Shown in pieces: positions 16,329-22,745 of a stretch of DNA of 64,000 nucleotides. Source of the DNA: an uncultured Ruminococcus sp. (GTDB taxonomy: Bacteria; Bacillota; Clostridia; Oscillospirales; Acutalibacteraceae); contig CACZYF010000001.1 in assembly GCA_902785355.1 (NCBI GenBank), positions 1-64,000 of the forward strand, read 5' to 3'. The position numbers and the translations under genes are program-made. The notes below the pieces were generated by a model. That model was not told the DNA's origin and did not search any database. It saw nothing but the letters and a program-made list of their open reading frames with translations. Position 1 is the stretch's first letter. Each line of letters opens with the position of its first letter.

Positions 16329-17111
16329 TTAACGTTTTTGTTCGCTGTTGACCTTCTCCCACGGCATGCACGCGTGCTGCAGTACCGTTGTCAGCCATAT
16401 AAGGATCAGGCTCAGCACGGAGATCAGGATGATCACCGCAAACATCTTGTCCGATGAGAAGGACTTGCGCACGCGGGTCATGTAACAGCCGAGTCCCTCG
16501 GTTCCGCCGATCCACTCGGATACTACCGCGCTGACAACCGCGTAGGAAACCGAGATCTTCAGGCTGGAGAAGAATTGTCCCAGCGAGTTCGGCAGCTTCA
16601 CATAGCGGAAGATCTGCATCCTACTCGCGCCCATCGAGCGCATCAGATTCACCGTATCGGCGTCCACGGACGAAAAGCCCTCGAGAAGGCTGATCGTGAT
16701 CGGGAAAAAGACGACTAAGATGATCAGCACGATCTTCGGCAGCATCTGATAACCCATCCAGATGACCAGCAGCGGCGCGATCGCCACCGTGGGGATGGTC
16801 TGGCTGATAACCACCAGCGGGTAGATCATCTTCCGGATAACGGAGAACCGATCCATCACCACCGCCATCAAGAAGCCGATCAGGATGCCGAAGAACAAGC
16901 CGATGAAAGTCTCGAGCAGCGTGACCTTCGCATGGCTGAGCATCAGCCGCCAATCCGCCTTGAAGGCGGCGAATACATCGGCAGGCGACGGCAGCATGTA
17001 CTTCGGGATATTGCCGACGGTACAGATCAGCTGCCACGCGGCGAAGAGCAGAATCAGAGCCGCGACGGGGAAAGCTGCCTTACTGATGGTGCTTCGTAAC
17101 CTTGCGCTCAA
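16329..17111 (-). CDS. thiX: ABC transporter permease (ThiX-like)
   Basis: A permease of up to 260 aa with about six membrane helices and the EAA-type loop LMRSMGASRMQIFRYVKLP, the contact site for the ATPase. The C-terminal EWIGGTEGLGCYMTR is typical of the SsuC/ThiX class. The start is uncertain: the frame opens with TTG at 17111, giving a 32-nt overlap with the preceding gene and no clear Shine-Dalgarno. A non-ATG start near the stop of the preceding gene is possible, but the first helix must be included. Confidence 0.87.
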   Translation of the reverse strand: MSARLRSTISKAAFPVAALILLFAAWQLICTVGNIPKYMLPSPADVFAAFKADWRLMLSHAKVTLLETFIGLFFGILIGFLMAVVMDRFSVIRKMIYPLVVISQTIPTVAIAPLLVIWMGYQMLPKIVLIILVVFFPITISLLEGFSSVDADTVNLMRSMGASRMQIFRYVKLPNSLGQFFSSLKISVSYAVVSAVVSEWIGGTEGLGCYMTRVRKSFSSDKMFAVIILISVLSLILIWLTTVLQHACMPWEKVNSEQKR

Positions 17112-17376
17112 TGGTCAGCACATCCCCCTCCGGCCGGTAATCGACCTTGATATACGCCAGCACCGACGGCGCACCTGCGCGGATCGCGATATGCTGGCAC
17201 TCCTTGACGATATCCATCAGCTCGTCGTAATCGCCCTCGATCGCGGTCTCGAAGGGACCGACATAGCACTTGAGCCCCGTGCTCTTGATATAGGCGATGA
17301 CCTCGTCGACGATGCGGATCAGTTCCTCGTCGTTCTTAGCCTCGGGCAAGGTCTGGATCGCTACGCTTGCGTTCAT
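17080..17376 (-). CDS. Thiamine-binding small protein (MTH1187/YkoF-like)
   Basis: A 98-aa protein of the MTH1187/DUF77 family: MNASVAIQTLPEAKNDEELI, IKSTGLKCYVGPFETAIEGD and IKVDYRPEGD. Relatives bind thiamin or its pyrimidine and are often encoded with ThiXYZ/YkoEDC transporters. No signal peptide is present, so it is cytoplasmic. As the first gene after the TPP riboswitch it may sense or buffer the imported ligand. The start follows a GGAGG. Confidence 0.88.
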   Translation of the reverse strand: MNASVAIQTLPEAKNDEELIRIVDEVIAYIKSTGLKCYVGPFETAIEGDYDELMDIVKECQHIAIRAGAPSVLAYIKVDYRPEGDVLTIERKVTKHHQ

Positions 17377-17400
17377 AATACTACCTCCAAATCATAATAT

Positions 17401-17433
17401 AAAGTAAAAAGCACCACGCGATCGCATGGCGCT
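17401..17433 (-). terminator. Riboswitch expression-platform terminator
   Basis: An 11-bp stem with two G-U pairs (17410-17420 with 17423-17433), followed on the minus strand by TTTTTACTTT. It lies between the TPP aptamer and the first gene. The CGTGGTG of its 3' arm is complementary to CACCACG at the aptamer's 5' edge (17547-17553), a possible antiterminator pairing. Confidence 0.85.
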
Positions 17434-17444
17434 AAATCTCTTAC

Positions 17445-17555
17445 AGCTCCCTACGACGGCATTATCCGTATCAGGTACAGGCAACATGTGCCAAGGGTCA
17501 GGGAAGCGTCTATCCCAATCTCAGCCGGCTTTCGCGCAGGCACCCCCGTGGTGTT
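17445..17555 (-). promoter_or_regulatory. TPP riboswitch (THI element)
   Basis: The minus strand contains the THI-box blocks in order: GGGGGTGCC, GGCTGAGATT, GACCCTTG, ACCTGATACGGATAATGCC and GTCGTAGGGA. These form the pyrimidine-sensor and pyrophosphate-sensor helices of the thiamin pyrophosphate aptamer. A terminator follows, so bound TPP should stop transcription of the thiamin-precursor uptake operon. Confidence 0.95.
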
Positions 17556-17565
17556 TTCCGCTACT

Positions 17566-17594
17566 ATAATAATCCCCGGAAGCTATTTTGTCAA
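17566..17594 (-). promoter_or_regulatory. Promoter of the TPP-regulated operon
   Basis: Minus-strand perfect TTGACA (17589-17594), 17-bp spacer, TATTAT (17566-17571). The predicted start falls just before the riboswitch. Confidence 0.7.
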
Positions 17595-17601
17595 GTATGC
17601 A

Positions 17602-17636
17602 AAAAGAAAAGCGAAGCGGAAACGCCTCGCTTTTTT
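17602..17636. terminator. Bidirectional terminator
   Basis: Hairpin AAAAGCGAaGCG-gaaa-CGCcTCGCTTTT with T-runs on both strands. On the minus strand it is the first terminator downstream of the lipoprotein gene at 17815, from which it is separated by the MITE. Confidence 0.75.
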
Positions 17637-17642
17637 ACTTAA

Positions 17643-17811
17643 GTACCCACTGATTAATTCACGCCTGACAGCTGGGTGTACAACTTGCTTGTATCTTTTC
17701 CGCCATTTTGCCCAAAAATCAGCACCCATACGTCAGTATGCGAACTGATTATTTGTCCAAACTGACGAAAAATCTACTGACACAATTTGTACACCCGAAT
17801 TAATCAGTGTC
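17643..17811. mobile_element. MITE-like palindromic element with candidate 7-bp target duplication
   Basis: About 169 bp, non-coding. The inverted ends CACTGATTAATTC (17648-17660) and GAATTAATCAGTG (17797-17809) are perfect. A second inner pair (17674-17687 and 17783-17796) matches at 13 of 14 positions, and a small hairpin lies near the centre (17727-17740). TACTTAA occurs on both sides (17636-17642 and 17812-17818), as expected for a duplicated target. The right copy includes the stop codon of the neighbouring lipoprotein gene. Confidence 0.75.
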
Positions 17812-17814
17812 TAC

Positions 17815-18300
17815 TTAATAACCGATCTTCTTTATAAAATCCTGAGCTGCGTCCTTATACTGCATATCTACATTGGCATAAAGAAGCGTATTATCAACGC
17901 GGCAAAGGTACTGGAACTTTCCGCCGCGTTCGGCAGAATAAACATTGCTGTTGCCGACATCGATCTGAGAATAAGCCGACCCCGTCTGATCCTCCGTAGC
18001 AGATGAACCGGTATTCTCAAAGTCCTCTTTGTTGCTTTCATACATACCAATGGCTGTCTCCGCATCTTTCGAGGTCAGCAGCTCGACCTGCCAGCCGTCG
18101 GAGTGTTTCGCGACGGTAACGTTAACGATATGATCGTACTGAGCATACTGTTCAGTCGCGTCGCCGATCTGCATATCGTCAGCAGTCGCCTTCTGTGAAA
18201 ATTCTTCCGGCGTGATTACCTTCTTATCGCCGCATGCCGTGAGAAGGGCGACCGTCATCAAGCATAGAGCGATGATCGCGAATACTCTTTTTGCTGTCAT
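17815..18300 (-). CDS. Small predicted lipoprotein, unknown function
   Basis: A 161-aa protein with signal MTAKRVFAIIALCLMTVALL and lipobox LTAC (Cys 23). The mature part is acidic with no motif I recognise; the sequence YAQYDHIVNVTVAKHSDGWQ and a C-terminal DFIKKIGY suggest a compact alpha/beta domain. A MITE-like element begins 3 nt beyond its stop codon, and a duplicated TACTTAA spans the stop. It has its own promoter at 18332-18361. Confidence 0.75.
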   Translation of the reverse strand: MTAKRVFAIIALCLMTVALLTACGDKKVITPEEFSQKATADDMQIGDATEQYAQYDHIVNVTVAKHSDGWQVELLTSKDAETAIGMYESNKEDFENTGSSATEDQTGSAYSQIDVGNSNVYSAERGGKFQYLCRVDNTLLYANVDMQYKDAAQDFIKKIGY

Positions 18301-18331
18301 AATAATACCTCCGTTTTCAGCTGATAATATG

Positions 18332-18361
18332 ATGATAGCACATCCTAATCACGCTTGTCAA
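18332..18361 (-). promoter_or_regulatory. Promoter of the 17815-18300 lipoprotein gene
   Basis: Minus-strand TTGACA (18356-18361), 18-bp spacer, TATCAT (18332-18337). Confidence 0.6.
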
Positions 18362-18383
18362 GGCGATCTCTGTATGTATGCGC

Positions 18384-18412
18384 TTGCATCAAAGCGGTCG
18401 ATATGCTATAAT
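18384..18412 (+). promoter_or_regulatory. Promoter of the alpha/beta hydrolase gene
   Basis: TTGCAT (18384-18389), 17-bp spacer, perfect TATAAT (18407-18412), 24 nt before the start codon. It is divergent from the lipoprotein promoter. Confidence 0.65.
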
Positions 18413-18436
18413 CTACACAGAGCAAGGGAGGCAGTT

Positions 18437-19195
18437 ATGGAAAAGTTTTTCAGCGTAAACGAACAGGGCGTCAGCATTCACTGTAAAATCTACTGCGAGG
18501 ATATGCGCAGCATCAAGCGAGTCGTATTGTTCGGCAGCGGCTTCGGCGGACATAAGGACACCCGCGCCGCTTCGAGGCTTGCCGCACGTCTGCTCAAGCG
18601 CAATAAGAGCATCGCCCTGATCGCCTTCGACTGGCCGTGTCACGGCGACGACGCCTCCCCTCAGCTGCGGCTGGAGGTCTGTGATCACTATCTGAGCGTT
18701 CTGCTCGGCTATATTCGCAAGCGATTCCGAACCGAGGAGCTCTACGGCACGGCGACGAGCTTCGGCGGCTACCTCTACCTCAAATACATCTACGAACACG
18801 GCAGTCCTTTCAAAAAGACCGTACTGCGCTGCCCCGCCGTCAACATGTACGAGAGCCTGACCTCACGCATCATCACGTCCGACGAGATCGAAACGATCGA
18901 GAAAGGCAGACCCGCTCAGGTCGGCTTCGACCGCAAGATACGGCTGACGCGCGACTTCCTGACCGATCTGCAGAAGGCGGACATCACGACATGGGATTTC
19001 TCTCCATACGCCGCTGATATCACGATCATCCACGGCGACAAGGATGAGATCATCGGCCACGATACCGACTGGTTCTTCGCCGAAGAGAACGGGATCACCT
19101 TCCACACCGTCGAAAACGCGGATCACCGCTTCACCGATCCCGTAAAGATGGATCTGGCGATCAAGCTGATCGTCGAAGGGCTGGGGCTGAATTAA
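18437..19195 (+). CDS. Alpha/beta-hydrolase fold protein
   Basis: A 252-aa protein with the order of an alpha/beta hydrolase: KRVVLFGSGFGGHKDTRAAS (oxyanion-type loop), IAFDWPCHGDDASP, a nucleophile elbow reading GTATSFGGYLYLKYI (Ser in TSFGG), acid-loop IIHGDKDEIIGHD, and ENADHRF with the catalytic His. It has the full Ser-Asp-His set expected for an esterase or peptidase of the serine aminopeptidase/BAAT type. No signal is present, so it is cytoplasmic. GGGAGG lies 5 nt before ATG. The substrate is unknown. Confidence 0.85.
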   Translation: MEKFFSVNEQGVSIHCKIYCEDMRSIKRVVLFGSGFGGHKDTRAASRLAARLLKRNKSIALIAFDWPCHGDDASPQLRLEVCDHYLSVLLGYIRKRFRTEELYGTATSFGGYLYLKYIYEHGSPFKKTVLRCPAVNMYESLTSRIITSDEIETIEKGRPAQVGFDRKIRLTRDFLTDLQKADITTWDFSPYAADITIIHGDKDEIIGHDTDWFFAEENGITFHTVENADHRFTDPVKMDLAIKLIVEGLGLN

Positions 19196-19311
19196 AAATT
19201 ATTGTGCGATCCAAGGGACACACTGAATGATATGGTATATAAATAACCGTTTATATCCCGCCATTGTACACTCTGCCAAAAATCTTTTTGCAAAAAGGTG
19301 TAATCTTTTAC

Positions 19312-19340
19312 TTGATTTTTCGACAGAAGTGTGATATGAT
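19312..19340 (+). promoter_or_regulatory. Promoter of tRNA-Arg
   Basis: TTGATT (19312-19317), 17-bp spacer, TATGAT (19335-19340), 62 nt before the tRNA. Confidence 0.55.
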
Positions 19341-19402
19341 ATCAATTACGGCAGATAAGCCGTTTACATACCCTGTGCCGCACATCGGCACATCGGAGAT
19401 AC

Positions 19403-19479
19403 GCGCCGGTAGCTCAGCTGGATAGAGTGACTGGCTACGAACCAGTAGGTCAGGGGTTCAAGTCCCTTCCGGCGCGCCA
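19403..19479 (+). tRNA. tRNA-Arg (anticodon ACG), CCA encoded
   Basis: A 77-nt cloverleaf: acceptor GCGCCGG/CCGGCGC, D-arm GCTC/GAGT, anticodon stem ACTGG/CCAGT with loop CTACGAA (ACG, reading CGN codons after A34 modification), T-arm AGGGG/CCCTT with TTCAAGT, discriminator G and an encoded CCA. It is followed at once by a terminator and by a repeat made from its own 3' end. Confidence 0.97.
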
Positions 19480-19557
19480 TAATAACGGATACACTAAAAG
19501 GTGTATCCGTTATTATTTTACCTATAATCTGCAAGCCGGAAGGGACTTGAAGGCGAG
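19466..19557 (+). repeat. tRNA-3'-end direct repeat, copy 1 (contains tRNA terminator)
   Basis: 92 bp that start inside the tRNA (acceptor 3' strand and CCA), run through a 16-bp-stem terminator (19479-19516, then TTTTA), and end with a stretch at 19535-19551 that is an exact 17-nt reverse complement of the tRNA T-arm/acceptor strand at 19457-19473. The same 92 bp recur at 19698-19789 with two changes, at a period of 232 bp. Confidence 0.9.
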
Positions 19558-19697
19558 TGTGCCGAGGTTTAAGCGTCAGCGCAAACCGAAAGTAAAAATG
19601 ATCCGGTGGATCATTTTTAACGAGAGCGTAGATGCTGTTCCTGTCGCCCGCAGGATGCTCCTAAGACGAGATCGCTGTTCGAAATCAATCAAGCGTA
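19558..19697 (+). other. Structured spacer of the tRNA-linked element
   Basis: 140 bp between the two direct repeats. Local hairpins are visible: GGTTT...AAACC enclosing GCG...CGC (19567-19588), a 12-bp stem TAAAAATGATCC/GGATCATTTTTA around GGT, and CCTG/CAGG near 19640-19654. An open frame reads out of the tRNA through this region, but it has no ribosome-binding site and its sequence simply follows the tRNA repeat, so I do not call it a gene. An RNA or mobile-element origin is inferred. Confidence 0.55.
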
Positions 19698-19789
19698 CTT
19701 CCGGCGCGCCATAATAACGGATACACCAAAAGGTGTATCCGTTATTATTTTACCTATAATCTGCAAGCCGAAAGGGACTTGAAGGCGAG
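19698..19789 (+). repeat. tRNA-3'-end direct repeat, copy 2
   Basis: 90 of 92 positions equal copy 1. It regenerates the last 14 nt of the tRNA including CCA, the long terminator hairpin and the antisense stretch, where one G-to-A change weakens pairing to the tRNA. This could be an attachment-site-like duplication left by insertion at the tRNA 3' end. Confidence 0.85.
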
Positions 19790-19823
19790 CTTCTGTTGAC
19801 GCGTTTTGAGATCATATCAGCAT

Positions 19824-19853
19824 AAAAGGGATCGACATTATGCCGATCCCTTT
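19824..19853 (-). terminator. Terminator of the C39-type peptidase gene
   Basis: Stem AAAGGGATCG/CGATCCCTTT with a 9-nt loop. On the minus strand TTTTATG follows; it lies 20 nt past the stop codon. Confidence 0.7.
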
Positions 19854-19873
19854 CTCTATCCTTGATTTATTCT

Positions 19874-20650
19874 TTATTCCAATACGATATACTGGCTGCC
19901 GAGCTGTTCAAAGCGCTTTTCGCACAGTGCTTTCTCAAAATGCGAGGTGGTGCCGGCGACGGAATCGGAAAAGTAGTACTCCCGCTCATCATAACCGACA
20001 AGCACCAAACAATGCTCGTGCAGCGGCCAGGTGAACGAATCTCCCATCTTATACTTGGCGTTCTCATCGACGTAATTGACCTCCCAGGTATCATGCGGAA
20101 CGGGCTCCTGCATATCGGTCGTCGCCCATACCGCCACAGGCGTACCGTTGACGATATACTTGCGGCACAGATCGGCGAGGGTACCGCCCTCATAGGCGAC
20201 CGCCTTCTGTTTCGACTTGACGTCGGAGAGATAATGATTCATGCACTTCGCCATCGCGGGCGCATAGATGCCCCAGCCTGCGTAAGCGGTACCGGCGAAG
20301 CCCGAGTTCATATCGGGGCCGTACATATGCCCTTCGCCGTCATCAAAAACATAGTGGACGTCGAGATAATTATTTGCGAAGCCGAACTCGTCGATATCGT
20401 AACCGTAGCTCTGGAGCAGCGCCGTTACGGCATGGGTCTCACAGCCCGCCTTGAGCTCGTCCTGCTGCTTCGCGGGAACGCCCTCGATCATGTAGGAGGA
20501 CGGCATCGGGTCTTCGGTCGCGACGACCGCCGTATCCGGAGTCGCTTTTGTTGCAGACTGTCGGCTGCTCAGTCCGATCGCCGTTCCCGCCGCGAGAAGC
20601 ACGACGACCGCCGCGCCGACAGCGGCGATGCGGATGGTTTGTTTCTTCAT
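19874..20650 (-). CDS. Exported C39-like cysteine peptidase
   Basis: A 258-aa protein with a single N-terminal hydrophobic segment (residues about 7-28), so it is secreted or membrane-tethered. The rest matches the Peptidase_C39_2 group: Cys70 in AGCETHAVTALLQSYGY, then His in LHEHCLVLVGYD and Asp in YYFSDS, completing a Cys-His-Asp set. Unlike bacteriocin-processing C39 domains it is not fused to an ABC transporter. No bacteriocin precursor is seen nearby, so the substrate is unknown; a cell-wall or surface-protein role is inferred. Confidence 0.83.
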   Translation of the reverse strand: MKKQTIRIAAVGAAVVVLLAAGTAIGLSSRQSATKATPDTAVVATEDPMPSSYMIEGVPAKQQDELKAGCETHAVTALLQSYGYDIDEFGFANNYLDVHYVFDDGEGHMYGPDMNSGFAGTAYAGWGIYAPAMAKCMNHYLSDVKSKQKAVAYEGGTLADLCRKYIVNGTPVAVWATTDMQEPVPHDTWEVNYVDENAKYKMGDSFTWPLHEHCLVLVGYDEREYYFSDSVAGTTSHFEKALCEKRFEQLGSQYIVLE

Positions 20651-20727
20651 AGTATCACTCTATCATTTGTTTTCTGTCAAATACCATTTGCATTATAGCA
20701 TAAAATCGCGATTTTTTCAAGTATCGC

Positions 20728-20772
20728 AAAAATCCCCAAAAAGCGAGTTCGGACTCACTTTTCAGGGGTTTT
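20728..20772 (-). terminator. Terminator of the alcohol dehydrogenase gene
   Basis: Long hairpin: outer arms AAAACCCC and GGGGATTTT, inner arms AAAAGtGAGT and ACTCgCTTTT on the minus strand, followed by T residues. It lies 16 nt past the stop. Confidence 0.8.
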
Positions 20773-20787
20773 CTTTTCAATAACAGA

Positions 20788-21954
20788 TCACAGGCTCTCT
20801 CTCAAGATCCTGACGACCTCGTCGCGGGTCAGCACCTTGTAGCCGCCGTCGAGAATGATCGTCGCGTCGGCGATATCCTCGATCACATCCTCGCTCGCGC
20901 CGAGCTCAGTGATGTTCATCGCAACGCCGATCTGCTTCATCCAGTTCTCAAGCGCCTCGAGACCCGCCTCGGCGAGCTCGCGATCGCTCTTGCCCTCGGG
21001 ATTGACGCGCCAGACCTCGGTCGCAAAGCGGGCGAACTTCTTCTCCCCGTAGGGCATGATGGTGCGGTAATACGGCAGGGAAACCGCCGCGAGCGTCATA
21101 CCGTGAGTCGCGTCGGTCACTGCACCGACCGCCTGACCCAGCATGTGTACCATCCAATCGGTGCGCTTGCCGCGGGAGATCAGGGTGTTGAGCGCCCATG
21201 TAGCCGACCACATGATATTGGACCGGGCTTCATAATCCTCGGGGTTCTCCACCGCGATCAGGGAGCTGTGGACGACCGAGCGCATCAGCGCCTCGGCAAG
21301 ATAATCGCTGGTGTTATCATCCTCACCGGAGAAATACTGCTCACAGATATGGTTGAAGATATCGTAGATACCCGCAACCATCTGACGCTTGGGCAGGCTG
21401 AAGGTGAACTTCGGGTTGAGGATCGAGAACTTCGGCATGACTTCCTCACCGAACACATGACCGATCTTGAGCTTCTGCTCATGGTTGGTGATGACGGCGC
21501 CGGCGTTCATCTCGGAGCCGGTACCCGCCATGGTGAGGATGCACGCAACGGGAACGATCTCGCAGTCGGGCTCCTCGAAACGAACATAATACTTCTCCCA
21601 AGGATCGTCGTCACAGTGGACGGAGACCGAGACCGCCTTGGCGTAGTCACAGCAGGAGCCGCCGCCCATCGCCAGCAGCAAATCAACGTGGTTCTCGCGG
21701 GCGATACTCACGCCCTCGCGAAGCTTCTCGACCGTCGGATTGGGCATAACGCCCGCATCCTCGACGACGGTCTTGCCGTTCGCCTTGAGGATCTCGACGA
21801 CCGCGTCATAGATGCCGTTGCGCTTGACGGAACCGCCGCCGTAGATCAGCTGGACGGTCTTGCCGTACTTCGGGAGCTCCTCGTTGAGATACTGCAGCGA
21901 ATCGTCGCCGAAATAGAGCTTTGTCGCGTTATGGTAACTGAAATTTCCTAACAT
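20788..21954 (-). CDS. Iron-containing alcohol dehydrogenase (BdhA/YqdH type)
   Basis: A 388-aa group III alcohol dehydrogenase. It has the NAD(P)-binding GGGSVKRNGIYDAV and LLAMGGGSCCDYAKAVS, and metal ligands in GIYDIFNHICEQYF, VHMLGQAVGAVTDATHGMTLA. The N-terminal MLGNFSYHNATKLYFG is typical of the butanol-dehydrogenase-like branch that reduces aldehydes during fermentation. The start has AGGAGG 7 nt upstream and a good promoter lies at 21986-22014. It is monocistronic. Confidence 0.93.
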   Translation of the reverse strand: MLGNFSYHNATKLYFGDDSLQYLNEELPKYGKTVQLIYGGGSVKRNGIYDAVVEILKANGKTVVEDAGVMPNPTVEKLREGVSIARENHVDLLLAMGGGSCCDYAKAVSVSVHCDDDPWEKYYVRFEEPDCEIVPVACILTMAGTGSEMNAGAVITNHEQKLKIGHVFGEEVMPKFSILNPKFTFSLPKRQMVAGIYDIFNHICEQYFSGEDDNTSDYLAEALMRSVVHSSLIAVENPEDYEARSNIMWSATWALNTLISRGKRTDWMVHMLGQAVGAVTDATHGMTLAAVSLPYYRTIMPYGEKKFARFATEVWRVNPEGKSDRELAEAGLEALENWMKQIGVAMNITELGASEDVIEDIADATIILDGGYKVLTRDEVVRILRESL

Positions 21955-21985
21955 AAGTTTCCTCCTAGCATCGTTTTATGGATTC

Positions 21986-22014
21986 ATTATATCGAAAATA
22001 ACAATATAGCGCAA
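21986..22014 (-). promoter_or_regulatory. Promoter of the alcohol dehydrogenase gene
   Basis: Minus-strand TTGCGC (22009-22014), 17-bp spacer, perfect TATAAT (21986-21991). Confidence 0.6.
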
Positions 22015-22130
22015 GCGGTTTTACGCAGGTGAAGCCCGCCAAAAAATCCGCTGAAACTTTGTATAATATGCATAGTGTCAGTCTAGAAAAAAGGCTTTTC
22101 TTTTCCTCCGTTTTACGCTATAATCACAAG

Positions 22131-22191
22131 AAAGCGCTTTGCGCTCATTTCGCATAGCCGTCGCTCGTTGTCGCGAAGCAACAAACTGAGC
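22131..22191. other. Hairpin-rich leader before the rhodanese lipoprotein gene
   Basis: AGCGC/GCGCT (22133-22145) and a larger GCTC-GTTG/CAAC-GAGC fold (22163-22191). The segment CGCATAGC...TCGTTGTCG also occurs on the minus strand of the palindromic element at 8713-8870, so this may be a remnant of that repeat. A TATAAT-like box at 22118-22123 could start the downstream gene. Confidence 0.4.
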
Positions 22192-22227
22192 GGGCACATA
22201 TAGTTAAAAAATGACAGGAGCGTACTC

Positions 22228-22638
22228 ATGAAAAGGATCACCGCATTATTACTGAGCATTCTGCTGATACTTACGCTGGGAGCGTGCGGATCACAGAACA
22301 AAACAGAACCGACAGCAACCGCCCGCACCTACCGGCAGATCACGATGGATATCGCGAAGCAGATCATCGAGACCGAGACGGGCTACATCCTCCTGGATGT
22401 TCGTACCCGCGAGGAATTTGCCGAAGGTCATATCAAGGGCGCCATCTGCATCCCGAACGAGGAGATCGAGACAGCCGATCTGAAGGAGCTGCCCGACAAG
22501 GAGCAGCTGATCCTCGTCTACTGCCGCAGCGGCAGACGCAGCAAGGAAGCCTCACAGAAGCTCGCCGACCGGGGCTACCTCAACGTCGCGGAGTTCGGCG
22601 GGATCATCGACTGGCCGGGCGAGGTCGTGAAGGACTGA
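22228..22638 (+). CDS. Rhodanese-like lipoprotein
   Basis: A 136-aa protein: lipoprotein signal MKRITALLLSILLILTLGAC (lipid Cys 20), then a single rhodanese domain with ILLDVRTREEFAEGHIKGAI and active-site loop YCRSGRRS (Cys about 99). The length and GxRS loop suit a sulfurtransferase. A surface-anchored rhodanese could move sulfane sulfur or detoxify cyanide or sulfide outside the membrane; the acceptor is unknown. ACAGGAGCG precedes the start. A terminator follows. Confidence 0.9.
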   Translation: MKRITALLLSILLILTLGACGSQNKTEPTATARTYRQITMDIAKQIIETETGYILLDVRTREEFAEGHIKGAICIPNEEIETADLKELPDKEQLILVYCRSGRRSKEASQKLADRGYLNVAEFGGIIDWPGEVVKD

Positions 22639-22653
22639 TCCATCCAACAAAAT

Positions 22654-22716
22654 ATAACACCCCTTCGGTACAGCCGGCATTTACGGCACGGCACAGCCAA
22701 AGGGGTGTTTTGTTAT
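22654..22716. terminator. Bidirectional terminator (rhodanese / YdcF-like genes)
   Basis: The outer arms ATAACACCCCTT and AAGGGGTGTTTTGTTAT enclose a smaller GCCG-rich fold. It lies between two convergent genes. Confidence 0.75.
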
Positions 22717-22745
22717 ATTTCGAATATTAAGCCGGCAACGCTTTG

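Noticed and set aside
19427..19714. A 95-codon open frame starting inside tRNA-Arg
   Set aside because: Starts within the tRNA and has no ribosome-binding site; its reading simply follows the tRNA-linked repeat. Treated as part of a structured repeat.
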